From Favolaschia claudopus (taxonomy: Eukaryota > Basidiomycota > Agaricomycetes > Agaricales > Mycenaceae): a stretch of 64,000 nucleotides of DNA. The DNA lies in the NCBI GenBank assembly GCA_037176885.1, contig JAWWNJ010000018.1, positions 1,798,001 to 1,862,000 of the forward strand. The letters run 5' to 3'. The notes below the pieces were generated by a model. It saw nothing but the letters and a program-made list of their open reading frames with translations, did not search any database and had not been told where the DNA came from. Position numbers and translations under genes: made by a program. Position 1 is the stretch's first letter. Each line of letters opens with the position of its first letter. Below, one piece after another: positions 20,931-31,560 of this stretch.

Positions 20931-21842
20931 AAATCGGTCATTTCGAGGGCTTTAATTCGCCGGAAATAGCCTCAGATTGCCGCGGGGCCATCGGCTTTAA
21001 TCGGTCTGGCGACCGATTTGCCATCATCCTTGGAATGGCGGGGTTGCCCGCCATTCTAGGGGAGACTATAAACCGCTGTTATCCATATAAGAACCAAAGA
21101 CTTCGTGTCTGGGTGGGACAAGACGAAAAGAACATTCGTATTGGCTGACCGCTAACAAAATGCCGTGAACCGCCCCACTTGGTGCATCATTTTGTCGAGA
21201 TGTTGATTTCGTGCCCCATGCTCCACGCCATCTCTCTGCACGATGTCAATTCACTCGATGCTCAACCATGCCCGCGACAACGGCCCGTCTTCGCCCATTG
21301 CTGCCCAAGACGCCCTCTATGACTCAGCCAGAGCCCTTTTTGCTTAGCAGAACAATGGAGCGCGAGGGGAATCTTGGCGAGCTGAGTGCAGTTAACGGTG
21401 CACCTGTGAGGATCAGAGCGAGCCCAGTTTCAAGAAAGAGTCCGAGTCAGGTCAGCAATTCAAAAGGATGTTGACATGCCGGACCTGTTGAAAAGGAATG
21501 TTTCCTTAGTCCGAGTCTGAACGGCGTTCAGCGGGCCAAAAAAGACGGAGGAAGAGAGAAGCAAAGGAAAAAGAGAATGATGGTCGTTTGATACGCAAGA
21601 CTTGCGATCTGAGCTACATTGTGGACTTCGCACTGATTTCGCGAGCACAGTCAGGCATTGGAAGACCTGTAAACTTGACACGATCATTGGCTCAATGAGC
21701 ACGCCGCCAACGAGAGCTCGCTGGCGATATTGAGGATCTATTGGACATCAAGGGATATAAAGGTTGTCATAGGTCTCGAGCGCAAACGCTACGGCGGAAA
21801 GTTGAACAAGGGAACGAAGGTTAAAGTCATATCCTGAATGCG
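20931..21842. other. No recognisable gene
   Basis: Several short plus frames occur but none resembles a known family. The text around 21470-21840 reads partly like decayed coding sequence upstream of the exon at 21898. Confidence 0.35.
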
Positions 21843-21897
21843 GTACGTGTCCACCCAATTGGAGCTGTATTGTCTGCTTACTGTTTGTTCCTCACAG

Positions 21898-22100
21898 ATC
21901 CAACTCAGTCCTTAGATCAAGCCCTCGACCACGAATACGATGTCAATCAGCCCCGCCGCAATGACCGATATCGGGAAAGTTACCGAAGTAGGATGCTTCG
22001 GTATGAGGATGAGGTTCGGCGAGGTGTTTATGCTGAGGAACAACGACGGGAGATGATGCTTGGATGGCAACAAATTTCCCCAGGCATTTCAACATTGTAA
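21898..22100 (+). pseudogene. Terminal exon of an unidentified protein
   Basis: A good intron (gtacgt at 21843 to ctcacag at 21897, 55 nt) precedes an open segment of 67 codons rich in Arg, Glu and Tyr (RNDRYRESYRSRMLRYEDEV, then RREMMLGWQQI) and a stop at 22098-22100. The exon before the intron is not cleanly open, so the gene is probably broken. It looks helical. Function unknown. Confidence 0.35.
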
Positions 22101-23444
22101 ACGGCTTAAGATGAAATTTCTGCATTGTATTGGGTGACTTCCCGTATTTACTATATGTAATAAACCAAGCCATTTGAGATGAAGTGAGCTCGCACACACG
22201 GCCGCGCGTGACCTCAGGCGTGAATGAGAAGAGCAGCCGAGCGCATACATCCGAGTCAGCCAAGATGGATTTATTAGAAGTGGCTTGTTACAGCACATAT
22301 GCGGCTACATCAAGTGAGTCCGACTACTGCACCCATTACAGATATTACTTTGCCAACTTATGGCCACCTTCTTCAACCCCTCCTTACATAGGGAGGGGTA
22401 GATGATGTGTGAGTAGGATATTGAGTACATTATTTACTCAACAACCTGGTTAGTGGACTTGGCAAAAATTCGACAGTCTTGCATGATGAAATTCATGATG
22501 TTTTGTCATGAATTTATATGCTCAACAACTATCGTAAAAATGAGTTTCTGAGCATCGCGAAAGGCATCTTGAATTTCATGATGTGGTTTATAACAAAACA
22601 TCATGAATCTTGAAATTCTTTATTGTTTTGAATTTCATGACAAATACTTCGCACAGTGCCGAAGCGAAACGTTTAGCATCTTCCCTTGATTTTGGGTGGA
22701 CTAGGAAGCGGAAACGGGTGGCGTTTGTTATAGACTTATAGTTTATTCCCCTGGCTACCACTTACAATCAAGAATCAGGTGAATCGACTATGTTTTCGCT
22801 GAGAACGAGGGCAATTTGTGGGGCGAGTCAAATATCGCGATCGCCAAATAGCGAAACACTACAAAACACAACAAATTGAGCCATTCTCGCGCAAATCGAC
22901 CAGTTTGTTTCGATGCAATCCGCCTCAAAATGACTGTCTATATTACTACTAAGGCTCCTAGAAAACGGTTTAAAAAACTGTTTGGATGGTTTATAAAGTG
23001 GCGAAATAATCCACCATACTGGTTGACGCCTTCAAGGTGCTCTAATAGGTAGTCCTACTCAACAATGGCTTATACAGTTGCCCTCGACAGTTTGAAGCTG
23101 CTTTCTGGCCAGAGCGCAAGGGAGAGGGGTCAGAGCTGTCAAACTCGGCAGCGCCAGTTGACATCATCCCATCTTCGGCAAGCCATCCGACGACCAATCA
23201 CACCTCCCATCCTCGGACTCCCATCCCCGATGGTTGCCGGGAACACTGCTGGACAGTATCTTCATTCCCCCAACACCTTTCATTTGGATGGGGAGGAAAT
23301 ATGTCCTGGAATAATTAATTGTTTAAATAGGTATATAAACAGTTTACCTGTGATTTACGACCCCCTGTAAACTAAAGGGAAATAAATAGGTATTTATTTA
23401 TTTTAAATAGTTTATAAACAAAATAGTTGGAGCCTTGAGTAATT
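22101..23444. other. AT-rich, non-coding stretch
   Basis: It holds the ATGAAATTCATGA-type cluster (22485-22650, listed separately) and a run of taaataggtat..ttttaaatag..ttataaac words at 23310-23430. No gene is seen. Confidence 0.5.
22485..22650. repeat. Cluster of catgatgaaattcatgatg words
   Basis: At least six overlapping direct and inverted copies of aaattcatga/tcatgaattt. The same vocabulary returns at 62120-62300. It is probably a foldback element family with multiple sub-terminal repeats. Confidence 0.55.
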
Positions 23445-23984
23445 TACTACCGACTTGCTTTTGCCGACACTCGTTTTCAGTCTCACGATGCTATGTTACT
23501 TTCCTTGCAATCAGCTCTTCGACAAACACAATCAGCTCTTAACGGAACTCGTCAACGACTCTACGCTTCTCAGAAGAAGGTTTCTCGTGCACAGTCATCG
23601 CTACAGACTGCTCGGAAATAATACAACAAGTTACAGGTTTGGAATCCAATGGACGGCGCGGAGTATAGTGGTGCAGCGCGATTCCGCGAAAGTTAGGGCG
23701 AGACTTGACACGGACTGGCTGTGCGGCAGGGAAGGTTGAATCTGCAGTTAGAGCTTGTGCAGAGGCGTTCGGGATTACGATTCGCGGTGGTTTCATGAGC
23801 CGCCGCACAGTGGGACGTGTCATTGACGAAGGCGGCACCTTCAGTGAACTCCAGTTGGCGCGGGAAATTCTGAATGCACCAGGTACGTCCGAATTATATC
23901 TGAATTCAAAGAATTTGTTGAGTAGATCTCCAGGATTTGTCGAGAGCTCGGACAGCACCTCGTACCGCGGAATTGGTGGTTTTT
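23445..23984 (+). pseudogene. Agaricomycete transposon-associated protein, N-terminal part
   Basis: In the frame beginning near 23445 the text reads SLQSALRQTQSALNGTRQRL and YASQKKVSRAQSSLQTARK (coiled coil), then after a stop LQVWNPMDGAEYSGAARFRE. After a frameshift it continues TGCAAGKVESAVRACAEAFG and FMSRRTVGRVIDEGGTFSEL. An intron fits at about 23882-23931 (gtacgt...ctccag), after which VESSDSTSYRG continues. This order is that of a large protein family of unknown function, spread through mushroom genomes next to transposons (recognition from memory). It is cut at about 23984, where a repeat end follows. Segments at 33505-33782 and 36651-36941 fit later parts of the same kind of protein. 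Confidence 0.55.
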
Positions 23985-24087
23985 TGAGCTTTTCAGGGGT
24001 CGGCGAATCGGAATCTGAAGTCAGATTTATCCCCAAAATTCCCGTTCGCCGGCAATCAACATTGTCGACTTCGCGTGTCCGGCACTG
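23985..24087. repeat. One end of the 35604-36643 element family
   Basis: Reverse-complemented, this matches 35604-35720 at roughly 80 percent by eye, ending at the terminal CAGTGCCGGACA with TA just outside (24088-24089). No matching left end is found nearby, so it is a truncated copy sitting in the coding remnant. Confidence 0.65.
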
Positions 24088-24319
24088 TAGATATCTGAAC
24101 TGCGGGGCCATTGGGATCAAATTGGGATACTAGAGATTGCTGTTGAGCTTGGCGCCTCGCTGGCTGCGCATCACGTGGATTTTTTTTTTTTTTTTTTTTT
24201 TGTATCAGCATTTCTATACCGCAACAAGTAAACCAACTACTAAGACGCGGTGCCCAAAGGGCAATAAATAAGTGAAAAAGTAATTCTAGTGAGGGTTCGA
24301 CCGTGGTTGGTAGAGTATA

Positions 24320-24687
24320 CAGTTGCGGCTAAATCAATTTACTTACCAAATAAGGAAATTTTCATCAAATCCGCTCTACCACACAACAAAACCACCACAA
24401 GCACGTTGAAATAGCACCAAGCGCCTGTACTCCCGGATTTCAGCCGGTCTACGCCCAAAAAACAACCGGATTCGTCATGTTTCTCACTGTTTTTGGCTGC
24501 ACTTTATGAGACAAAGTTGCTGGTTATCCCGGCGAAACCAATACAAAGACGCCAGTTTTTTACATCAGGAATACAGACTAGCAGTTCTTAGTATTCTTAT
24601 CAACTTACCGCTCGAAAAAAACGAGCAAAAGGAGCGAATTGACGAGAATTTCCTTATTTAGTAAGTAAATTGATTTTGCCGCAACTG
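24320..24687. mobile_element. TA-flanked MITE, 368 bp, inside the half-LINE
   Basis: Ends CAGTTGCGGC..AAATCAATTTACTTAC form an inverted repeat of about 45 bp (arms 24320-24366 and 24640-24687, with mismatches). TA is on both sides (24318-24319, 24688-24689). Non-coding; Tc1/mariner-type behaviour. Confidence 0.8.
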
Positions 24688-24792
24688 TAGTCTTTGAGTA
24701 GGTGGGTGAGCGCTTCCATCGACTGTGAGAACAATAGCTCGACATAGGAACCATAGGTGAAGAAAAAATGGGGCATAAGTGGCAGTCAGCCA

Positions 24793-26043
24793 TTACCTCG
24801 GGGGGCGTCGTCCGCTTGAAGCCCGAGCTTTGTTCGGGGTGGCCCGACAATGTGATCCATAGAGGAAGATGCCGTCCTGTAAGAAGCGACGCGCATCCTC
24901 CTCCTCGATGAAGTCCACGCGGACAGACACTTCCGACTGGGGGATGCTATCCCGCTTGTGAAGGAAGCGGACATTACCAATTCGATACTGTGCACCTGGA
25001 AGTTGGTTGCGCTTCGCCAACTCGCGCACAAAGTCGCGAGAGTGCGGAAGCCCTCCCTCCTCCAAGATTGGCACTCGGTGGAAAACCACCTTGTGCCATG
25101 GGTCTGCGGGGTAAATGGGCGGTTCAGCATCGAGGGCGCATCCCAGAAGTGGAGCGATGGTCCTCCATAGCAGCGAGCGGTGGGCTGCGAGCGCCTGGGA
25201 TGAGCAAGCCGGCGCAGTTGCGTGGAGAACCAGGTTGCCACTCTGGGACATGGAGGTGGCGCTAACTGCTAGCCGACCATCTAGAACGCTGTTGATGGCC
25301 CTGCATAGTGAATCGGGGTGTGGTTTCTTCGTGGGGTGGGCGTTGGACAGGTCAATGATCAACCGAGTGGATGGAATCGTCGGTTTGGGCGACACCGTTG
25401 GGCTCCGTTTAGGAGCGGGACGTGAGGGGCGCTTCGGCTGGGAGGTATGTGGGCGCACAGGTTTTGCCTTGACGGCCTCTGCAAATGTGGTGGGGCTGGG
25501 TGGGCTTACAGGAGCCATGCTGGGTTCCGGGTCGGGTTCGGGAGTGACGAGGCGCTTAAGTTTTGATGTCCAAGGTTCAAGAGTTTCAGTGATCTCGATA
25601 AACAAGGGGAGGAGGGCTGCAAGGTTGTCCTCCGTGCCTTGGGGAATCTCCACAGGGTTATCTATGTAATGGTCTTGTATGCATTGTTGGAATTCACGGC
25701 GTGTCTCCAGAAAAGCCGTTGCTTCCTTTCTGAGCTTGGTGGACAGGTAGTCGATCGTTGTGTGGGACTGAGGGACGGTGGCCTGCGGGGGCGCTGAGTT
25801 TGGGGCGTGGTCATGGCGGGGGGTGGGGGTGACTGGTTGGTTGGTCGTGGTGCCGCTGGAGACGGTAGCGGGTGATGCGTCAGGACCATCAGCTCGGCCT
25901 TTCTTGATTACGCGGGGCGAATGTGGGGACTTGGTAATGGAATCGTTTCGAGACTTCTGTAGAGGACGGGGAGGGGAGTCCGGTGGCCTTGGGCGCCGAA
26001 GGCCCGTAGCTGGGGGGCGGGGAAGGGTACGCTCGCCTTGCAT
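24793..26043 (-). CDS. LINE ORF1 (Gag-like RNA-binding protein)
   Basis: 416 codons, open from ATG to stop. The N-terminal 90 residues are basic and Pro-rich. A middle region holds EPWTSKLKRLV and a Pro/Lys-rich linker. From about residue 220 comes the folded Gag-like region of Tad-type LINEs: STRLIIDLSNAHPTKKPHPD, SLCRAINSVL, SGNLVLHATAPACSSQ, DPWHKVVFHRVP, QLPGAQYRIGNVRFL, SVRVDFIEEEDARRFL, YGSHCRATPNKA. In complete elements a CCHC knuckle follows here; this protein stops with SSGRRPPR before any knuckle. The role would be binding LINE RNA. The intact frame in an otherwise decayed region suggests a young copy. Confidence 0.75.
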   Translation of the reverse strand: MQGERTLPRPPATGLRRPRPPDSPPRPLQKSRNDSITKSPHSPRVIKKGRADGPDASPATVSSGTTTNQPVTPTPRHDHAPNSAPPQATVPQSHTTIDYLSTKLRKEATAFLETRREFQQCIQDHYIDNPVEIPQGTEDNLAALLPLFIEITETLEPWTSKLKRLVTPEPDPEPSMAPVSPPSPTTFAEAVKAKPVRPHTSQPKRPSRPAPKRSPTVSPKPTIPSTRLIIDLSNAHPTKKPHPDSLCRAINSVLDGRLAVSATSMSQSGNLVLHATAPACSSQALAAHRSLLWRTIAPLLGCALDAEPPIYPADPWHKVVFHRVPILEEGGLPHSRDFVRELAKRNQLPGAQYRIGNVRFLHKRDSIPQSEVSVRVDFIEEEDARRFLQDGIFLYGSHCRATPNKARASSGRRPPR

Positions 26044-26117
26044 CCCAGCAAAATTTTGGCCGTGGGAAGAATCGTGACGGTGATGGTTCCGGTCAAGAGA
26101 GACCTGAACACGTGGAT

Positions 26118-26376
26118 TTGTAGTTTGACATAGTTACGACGTGTTTGTATTGGTTTCTATAGATCACTCTTGCCCTCCGCCTCCATCTTCTCGCTCCACT
26201 GCCTCCGTCGTAGCAGTGGACTCAGGCCCCAGCCCACGAGCAGCTTAGGACCCACTCGCACACACACACACCTTGTGTTGCTTTCCACGCCCGGAGGCTT
26301 CGCAGGTCCACTTTCCTTGGGCGACCTACCATAACCCCTCCGCTCGCGTTTTTTGACTCTGGAAGGTAACGCATAG
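26118..26376. other. Short non-coding gap
   Basis: Pyrimidine-rich, with a small (CA)n run near 26259-26271. No gene is seen. Confidence 0.5.
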
Positions 26377-27236
26377 TTACAGCAATTCTTGAAAATAATG
26401 GCAAACACCAATTTTTTTTCGAGCGTTTCCCGAAAAGGAAATTTGGGCTCCTCACGCGTTTTTACAGCGACTCAACCTCTCCCCGCAACACCTCTCCCTG
26501 GAACGTCGACTACAAACACCACACATATTGCCCCAGCAGCTCCTGCTATCCAAACCTATCTCCCCACACCGCCCCACATGTACCCAGGATCTGCACCGTT
26601 GTTTCATCAGCCTCTCGCCCCATACTACTACCCATATGTAACATATCCCGGCTATCCTCCTCCACACCCACCTCAATCCTGAATACTGCATCTTGTAGAC
26701 CATATTAGTTTTGTTACACAGTGAATGATTAACCGTATGAAGAATCTGTAGGGAGTAGCTAGTTCACGTTGAGGGAGCCGGATTATGAGCGACACGCACG
26801 ACAATCCAGTATCTAGCATCCATTGCCCGCGAGGATGATGGCACCACACACAAACCACACAACTTGAACAAGTTCCGCTCTATCCGACAATCAGCTGGCT
26901 CCGAGCCTCCCTGCGGCGCCGGCTCGTTTGAGCATATACTCAGAGACTCTACTCATCTTGAAAAGGCCACTGGACGCGGTATGTGGACCAACAGATGAAG
27001 AAGTATCGCCGAGAATCAGATTTGGTCAGGGCTGGAGTCGCAACCGAAGGAATTGGCATCGAAACAGTCCAGAACCGGTTATGCAGCGGATGAGAAGCCT
27101 TCGGTGTTGAGCGGAGAGTCACAGACAGCTGAGACTACAAAACGCAGCGAAAGGAAGAGACAGAGCCCGAATTTCCTTTTCGGGAAACGCCCGAAAAAAA
27201 ATTGGTGTTTGCCATTATTTTCCGGAATTGCTGTAA
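26377..27236. mobile_element. 860-bp inverted-repeat element with a 70-bp terminal match
   Basis: The left end ttacagcaattc..gaaaataatggcaaa and the right end are reverse complements over about 70 bp. The arms share caaacaccaattttttttcg and cgtttcccgaaaaggaaatt with few differences. No target duplication is clear. On the plus strand, 26389-26682 is open and ends Pro/Tyr-rich (LAPYYYPYVTYPGYPPPHPP). From about 27000 another coding-like run (ENQIWSGLESQPKELASKQS) follows. The element may have carried a gene that is now broken. Confidence 0.65.
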
Positions 27237-29699
27237 AATGTTATTCAGCATCTTGTTATGGTTGGTAAAGCGCGTCACTAGTATTCGGTGCAAGGTAGGT
27301 CGACGTACTCGTCGGATTTGTGGGAGATGAGAAGGACGAGATGGTTTTTTGGGTGTGTGCAGGGAATGGCCGCCCTGACCGACGCGACTGGGGCCGGGAG
27401 CGATCGTTCGTCTCCAGGCGCTCCGCGTGGGCTGCAGGCACGGCCAAACCGTACGCAAAGGACACCGAGGGTCGGAATGAGACCCAGAGCGACCCAACGG
27501 AGCGAAGCTCTAAGAGTCGAAGACTCGCGCGAGGGCGAGAAACGACACGAGGTCCAAACAAGAGCTGAGAGAAGAAAAGAAAGAAAAGAAAGAAAAGAAA
27601 GAAAAGAAAAGAACGAGACGAAAGATAGAAAGCTAGCACGAGAATATGTAGCTGTAATGATGAAAGGGTGAAAGGAATGGGAATAATATGATAAGAAAGT
27701 AACACCAGATTACCGTCACACCAAAGTGCGAAGGTGGTACCGGCGGAGGCGGATCTGCAATTGCAACTTGCGGTCAATGCTGCCATGAGCGCGGCGCGGC
27801 GGCGGCCGTTGATTGTTCATGATTGTCATCAACCGCGAGCAGAGGAGGGAGGGGGAAAGACTGTAGATCGGGCGAGATTCCAGTTCGTGTCTGGAGGTGT
27901 ACCCAGGATCCACGGGCGCGAAGGAGCACTAGACGGGAATGTTGAGTTAGTTGTTGATGTGAACGAGTTTACCGCGAGTTGTGGTGTAATCGACATGAAG
28001 GCGTCAACAGAGTCGAATAGACGACGATAGGCGCTGTAGAATAGGCAGAGAATGGAGTGATGCTGGATGAATGAAGATGTAGCCGTGGAAATAACCCCGT
28101 TGTTGGGCAAATATGTAATGCTCCATGTTGATGAACGAAGTGTCTGAAACCAAGGAGAGACTCGAAGGATGGGAGATAAGAGGATGAGATGGATGTCCAT
28201 AATGGATGATTGATGCCTAGGAGGAAGAAAATCGAAGAAGTGATGATCGCGTGACGTTGTTAGCAGTGAATGCCGAGTCGTCGAAGCGATGAAAGCGATG
28301 AGCGGATGGTGAGAGGATATTCGTGCCGCGGAGAAGTATGTTCCGCGATGAAGAAAGAGAATGAAAAGTTACACTTTGAACCAAGCGCGAAGGTCAAGCG
28401 AAACAAAATCGGATAATGCGAACATGTCGTCTCCGAGCCTGCTGGCTACATCGCAGAGCCGAAAATTGCGGGGGTGTAAAGCGCTGGGCCGTAATGCAAC
28501 GACATGAAAGCCAGGACTTGTGATATGAGCCCAATAGTGTGCGGCCGGAGGTGAGTCCGTCGAACACGCTATTTACAAAGAAGCGGAGGTGGGGAGAAAT
28601 GAAATGAATGAGCTCCAAGATCGTGAGCAATCCGCCTCGACAGAAGAGCTCCATCGACTCACCCACAATGTGGGCAAGTTCAGAAGAATTGAACCAGATG
28701 TTACTGAGTGCAATATTGCTCGGTAACCTCACCATCGCGGCAGGGGTAACATCATCAACCTGAGAATCTGGGAGAGAAAGGAGGTCGAGAGAAGGAAGAT
28801 CAAAAGCGGGCGAACACGAGGTGGCGGGGAAAGCTAATCGTTTCAACCGAACCGTATCGACAGATGTAACTCTATCGGGCTGGTGATTTGCAAGGAGATA
28901 GAGATTGAGAGAAATGAAATGATGTGAGACTGAATACCAGTCTGACGTCGTTAAGCACCCTGACTGTTCGATAGAGGTAACTCCTTCAAATGGTCCGAAA
29001 TAGCAAAGTGCACATTACAAAGTGACGAGTGAGCCCCGTGCGCCAGAATCGTGTCGCGTGAAATGATTCAGCAACGTAGTGTTCGGGACAACATTTCCCG
29101 GCGAGGCCAATGGAATTGTGCGGGACCGGGATGCAATTGAAGCGGAAAGGATCCGGAAAGTGAGAATTAACCGAATAGGAGACCAAGCATCAGAAGAATG
29201 TGCTGCGCGCAAAAAATGCCTCGCGAAACTAAGCGTCTCGACTGAGGTATTACAATCGAAGCGAGTGTAAACACGTCAAACAAACCACGCATGAACTGGC
29301 TGTGAAGAGAGGCGGAGAGAGAGAGATGTGCAAAGCGATCCCCAAGAAACTGAACATGTGAAACAATGCACATAGTGCACATTATCTCGGCGACCCAACA
29401 GCAAAATTCGCACGCGAGAAACTGGACGCCGAAGATGCGTCGGGAGTCGGCATGATAGACCCAAATCACACAAGATGGAAATGAAGAAAAAGAGAAACAG
29501 AGAATTAAAGATTGAAGAGTCTAGACGCACCGGCACATTGGCTGAGCAGGGTTCTCCGCCGAGTTGTCGCCAGTCGGGTAGTGTTGAGACAATGGGTAGT
29601 GTGAGCTGAGGAAGACCCTAGACAGAGGCTGTGGAAGGGTGATGAAAGGAGAATGGAAGGAATGTGGATGGTGTACGAAGGCTATGATGGTATAGATTG
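27237..29699. other. Purine-skewed non-genic tract
   Basis: The plus strand is visibly G/A-rich for kilobases (gagagag, gatgaa, aaggatg words). No frame on either strand holds a recognised protein; the long minus frames are low-complexity Ser/Leu/Phe runs expected from a C/T-rich strand. It merges at its right side into the satellites below. Confidence 0.5.
27568..27615. repeat. GAAA/GAAAA microsatellite
   Basis: Near-perfect runs of aagaaaagaa units over about 45 bp. Confidence 0.9.
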
Positions 29700-30564
29700 A
29701 ATGACGATGTATCGCTGGGGTAAAGAAGAATGAACTCGGCAGAAGATGGGACCATATCGAGCATGAGAATGAAAAAGGGATAGAATAGATGTGTTGCAAA
29801 GGTGATGAGGGTAGCGTATCAGGATGTACGCTTTGATCGCGAGTGTGTCTGTACCAGCGACAATGTTGCATGATTGAATTTTGGATGATAGAGGGATGAA
29901 GGATAGAGGAAAGAGGAAAGTGGGATACACGCCGTGGATGACGAGCGCACCTGCACCGCAGAGGATAGAGTATAGATGAGCAATGAGATACAATGAGAGC
30001 TGCCGTCGAAGACGAACAAATCTGCACCGTCAAAGGATAGAAGATAGATCTCTCAGTGAGATCGTCGTCAAAGACGAACGAATTTGCACCGTCAGAGAAT
30101 AGTGGTATGATAGAGGGTCGAGGATAGAGCATGCAGAAGAATGATGGAGAATAGATTGTTAATTGGGGATATGAGATACGCGTCGTCAATGACAAGCGCA
30201 GTTGCATCGCAGAGGATAGAGGAAGGTCATTCAATGGGATGCGCCGCCGAAAACGAACAAACCATGCAGGGAAGATGGGCGGCATATGGCGGTAGATAAT
30301 AGAGTACGGAGGCACGAGATAGGGTGCATCGTCATGCGAGGAAAGGTGGGCGGCGTCCCGCGATGAAGAATGGAGTGCCGAGGCACGGGATAGATTGTTG
30401 AATGGGATCGTTGTCAAAGACGAATGCATCTGGATCGACGAGGATGGAAGATAGATCTTCAGGTGAGATCGTCGCCGAAAGCCAACGCATCTGCACCGTC
30501 AGCCGAAGAATAGTTCAGTGAGATACGACGTCAAAGACGAATGCAGCTGCACCGAGGAAAATAG
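29700..30564. repeat. Degenerate satellite-like zone
   Basis: The words gtcaaagacgaac(g/a), tttgcaccgtc, gaggatagag and agatcgtcg recur every 60-120 bp. The minus strand translates repeatedly as FVFDDDLTE and SIFYPL, which creates the 302-codon frame 29521-30429. This is a repeat artefact and not a gene. Confidence 0.6.
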
Positions 30565-30880
30565 CGATGATAGAACAGTTAGTTGGGCGCGGGGTCAACC
30601 GGCCAACCTCACTGTGATAGATAGAACAGCTAGTTGGGCGCGGGATTGACCGGCCAACCTCACTGCGATGATGGAACAGCTAGTTGGGCGCGGGGTCAAC
30701 CGGCCAACCTCACTGCGATGACGGAACAGCTAGTTGGGCGCGGGATCAACCGGCCAACCTCACTGTGATAGATAGAACAGCTAGTTGGGCGCGGGATCGA
30801 CCGGCCAACCTCACTGCGATGACGGAACAGCTAGTTGGACGCGGGATCGACCGGCCAACCTCACTGTGATAGATAGAACA
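30565..30880. repeat. Tandem repeat, 6 copies of 50-51 bp
   Basis: tagttgggcg (tagttggacg in the last copy) starts at 30580, 30631, 30681, 30731, 30782 and 30832. Each is followed by cgggatcgaccggccaacct with one or two changes and cactg. Copies alternate between ...atagatagaacagc and ...atga.ggaacagc joins, suggesting duplication of a two-unit block. Confidence 0.9.
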
Positions 30881-31560
30881 GATCGTCGCCAAAGGCCAAC
30901 ACATCTGCACCGTCAGAGGATAGAGGATCCATTGCCCATCAAGGATGGACACAACTTCACCGAGATAGAGGATCCATTGCGACGTCAAGAGCGAACACAA
31001 TTTCACCGGGATAGAGGATTCGTCGCGCCGTCAAAAGACGAACGCAACTTCACCGAAGATAGAGGATCCGTTACGACGGCCAGGACGAATGCAACTTCAC
31101 CGAAGATAGAGGCTTGATTGTGCCGTCAAGGACGAACACAACCTCACCGAGATAGAGGTTCCATCGCGTCATCAAGGACGAACACGACTTCACCGAGATA
31201 GAGGCTAGGTTGCGCTGTCGAGGACGAGCACAATTTCACCGAGATAGAGGATTCATCGCGCCGTCAACGACGAACGCGACTTCACCGAAGATAGAGGCTA
31301 GGCCGCGCTGTCGAAAGACAAACGCAACTGCACCGGGATAGAGGCTCGGTTGCACCGTCGAAGACGGGCACAACTTCACCGAGATAGAGCATCGACTACG
31401 CCGTCAAAGCCGAACGCAACTGCACCGAAGATAGAGGCTAGGCCGCGCCGTCAAGGACGAACGCAGCTTCACCGGGATAGAGGCCACATTGCGCCGTCAA
31501 AGACGGAGCAACTGACCGAAAATAGAAGATAGATTGTTCAGCGAGATCGTCGTCAAAGAC
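30881..31560. repeat. Tandem repeat, about 11 copies of ~55-60 bp
   Basis: The consensus order is gatagagg, a variable 10-12 bp, cgccgtcaaagacgaacgca, then acttcaccga. Units differ at many sites and vary by a few bases in length. It continues in weaker form to about 31700. Confidence 0.85.

Larger units (their letters stand above)
24181..26108 (-). mobile_element. Half-LINE (Tad-like, ORF1 only) with poly(A) tail and target duplication
   Basis: Reading minus, the copy starts at about 26108, has ATG of ORF1 at 26043, and ends in a 22-base A-run (T-run 24180-24202 on plus). CACGTGGAT at 24172-24180 recurs at 26109-26117, so a 9-bp target duplication (up to about 11 bp, masked by the T-run) brackets it. 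Such tails and duplications come from target-primed reverse transcription. The copy has its 5' end and its tail but lacks all of ORF2 (endonuclease and reverse transcriptase); ORF1 is followed by only about 590 bp. That makes it an internally deleted, non-autonomous LINE, like HAL1 in mammals. A 368-bp MITE (24320-24687) later inserted in the 3' part. Confidence 0.8.

Noticed and set aside
24180..24202. T-run as a transcription terminator
   Set aside because: It fits better as the poly(A) tail of the minus-strand LINE, because the target duplication abuts it.
29521..30429. 302-codon minus-strand frame
   Set aside because: It arises from satellite units translated in register (FVFDDDLTE and SIFYPL recurring); low-complexity, no protein signature.
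30565..31560. CRISPR array
   Set aside because: Repeats are contiguous, diverged and lack unique spacers; the organism is a fungus.
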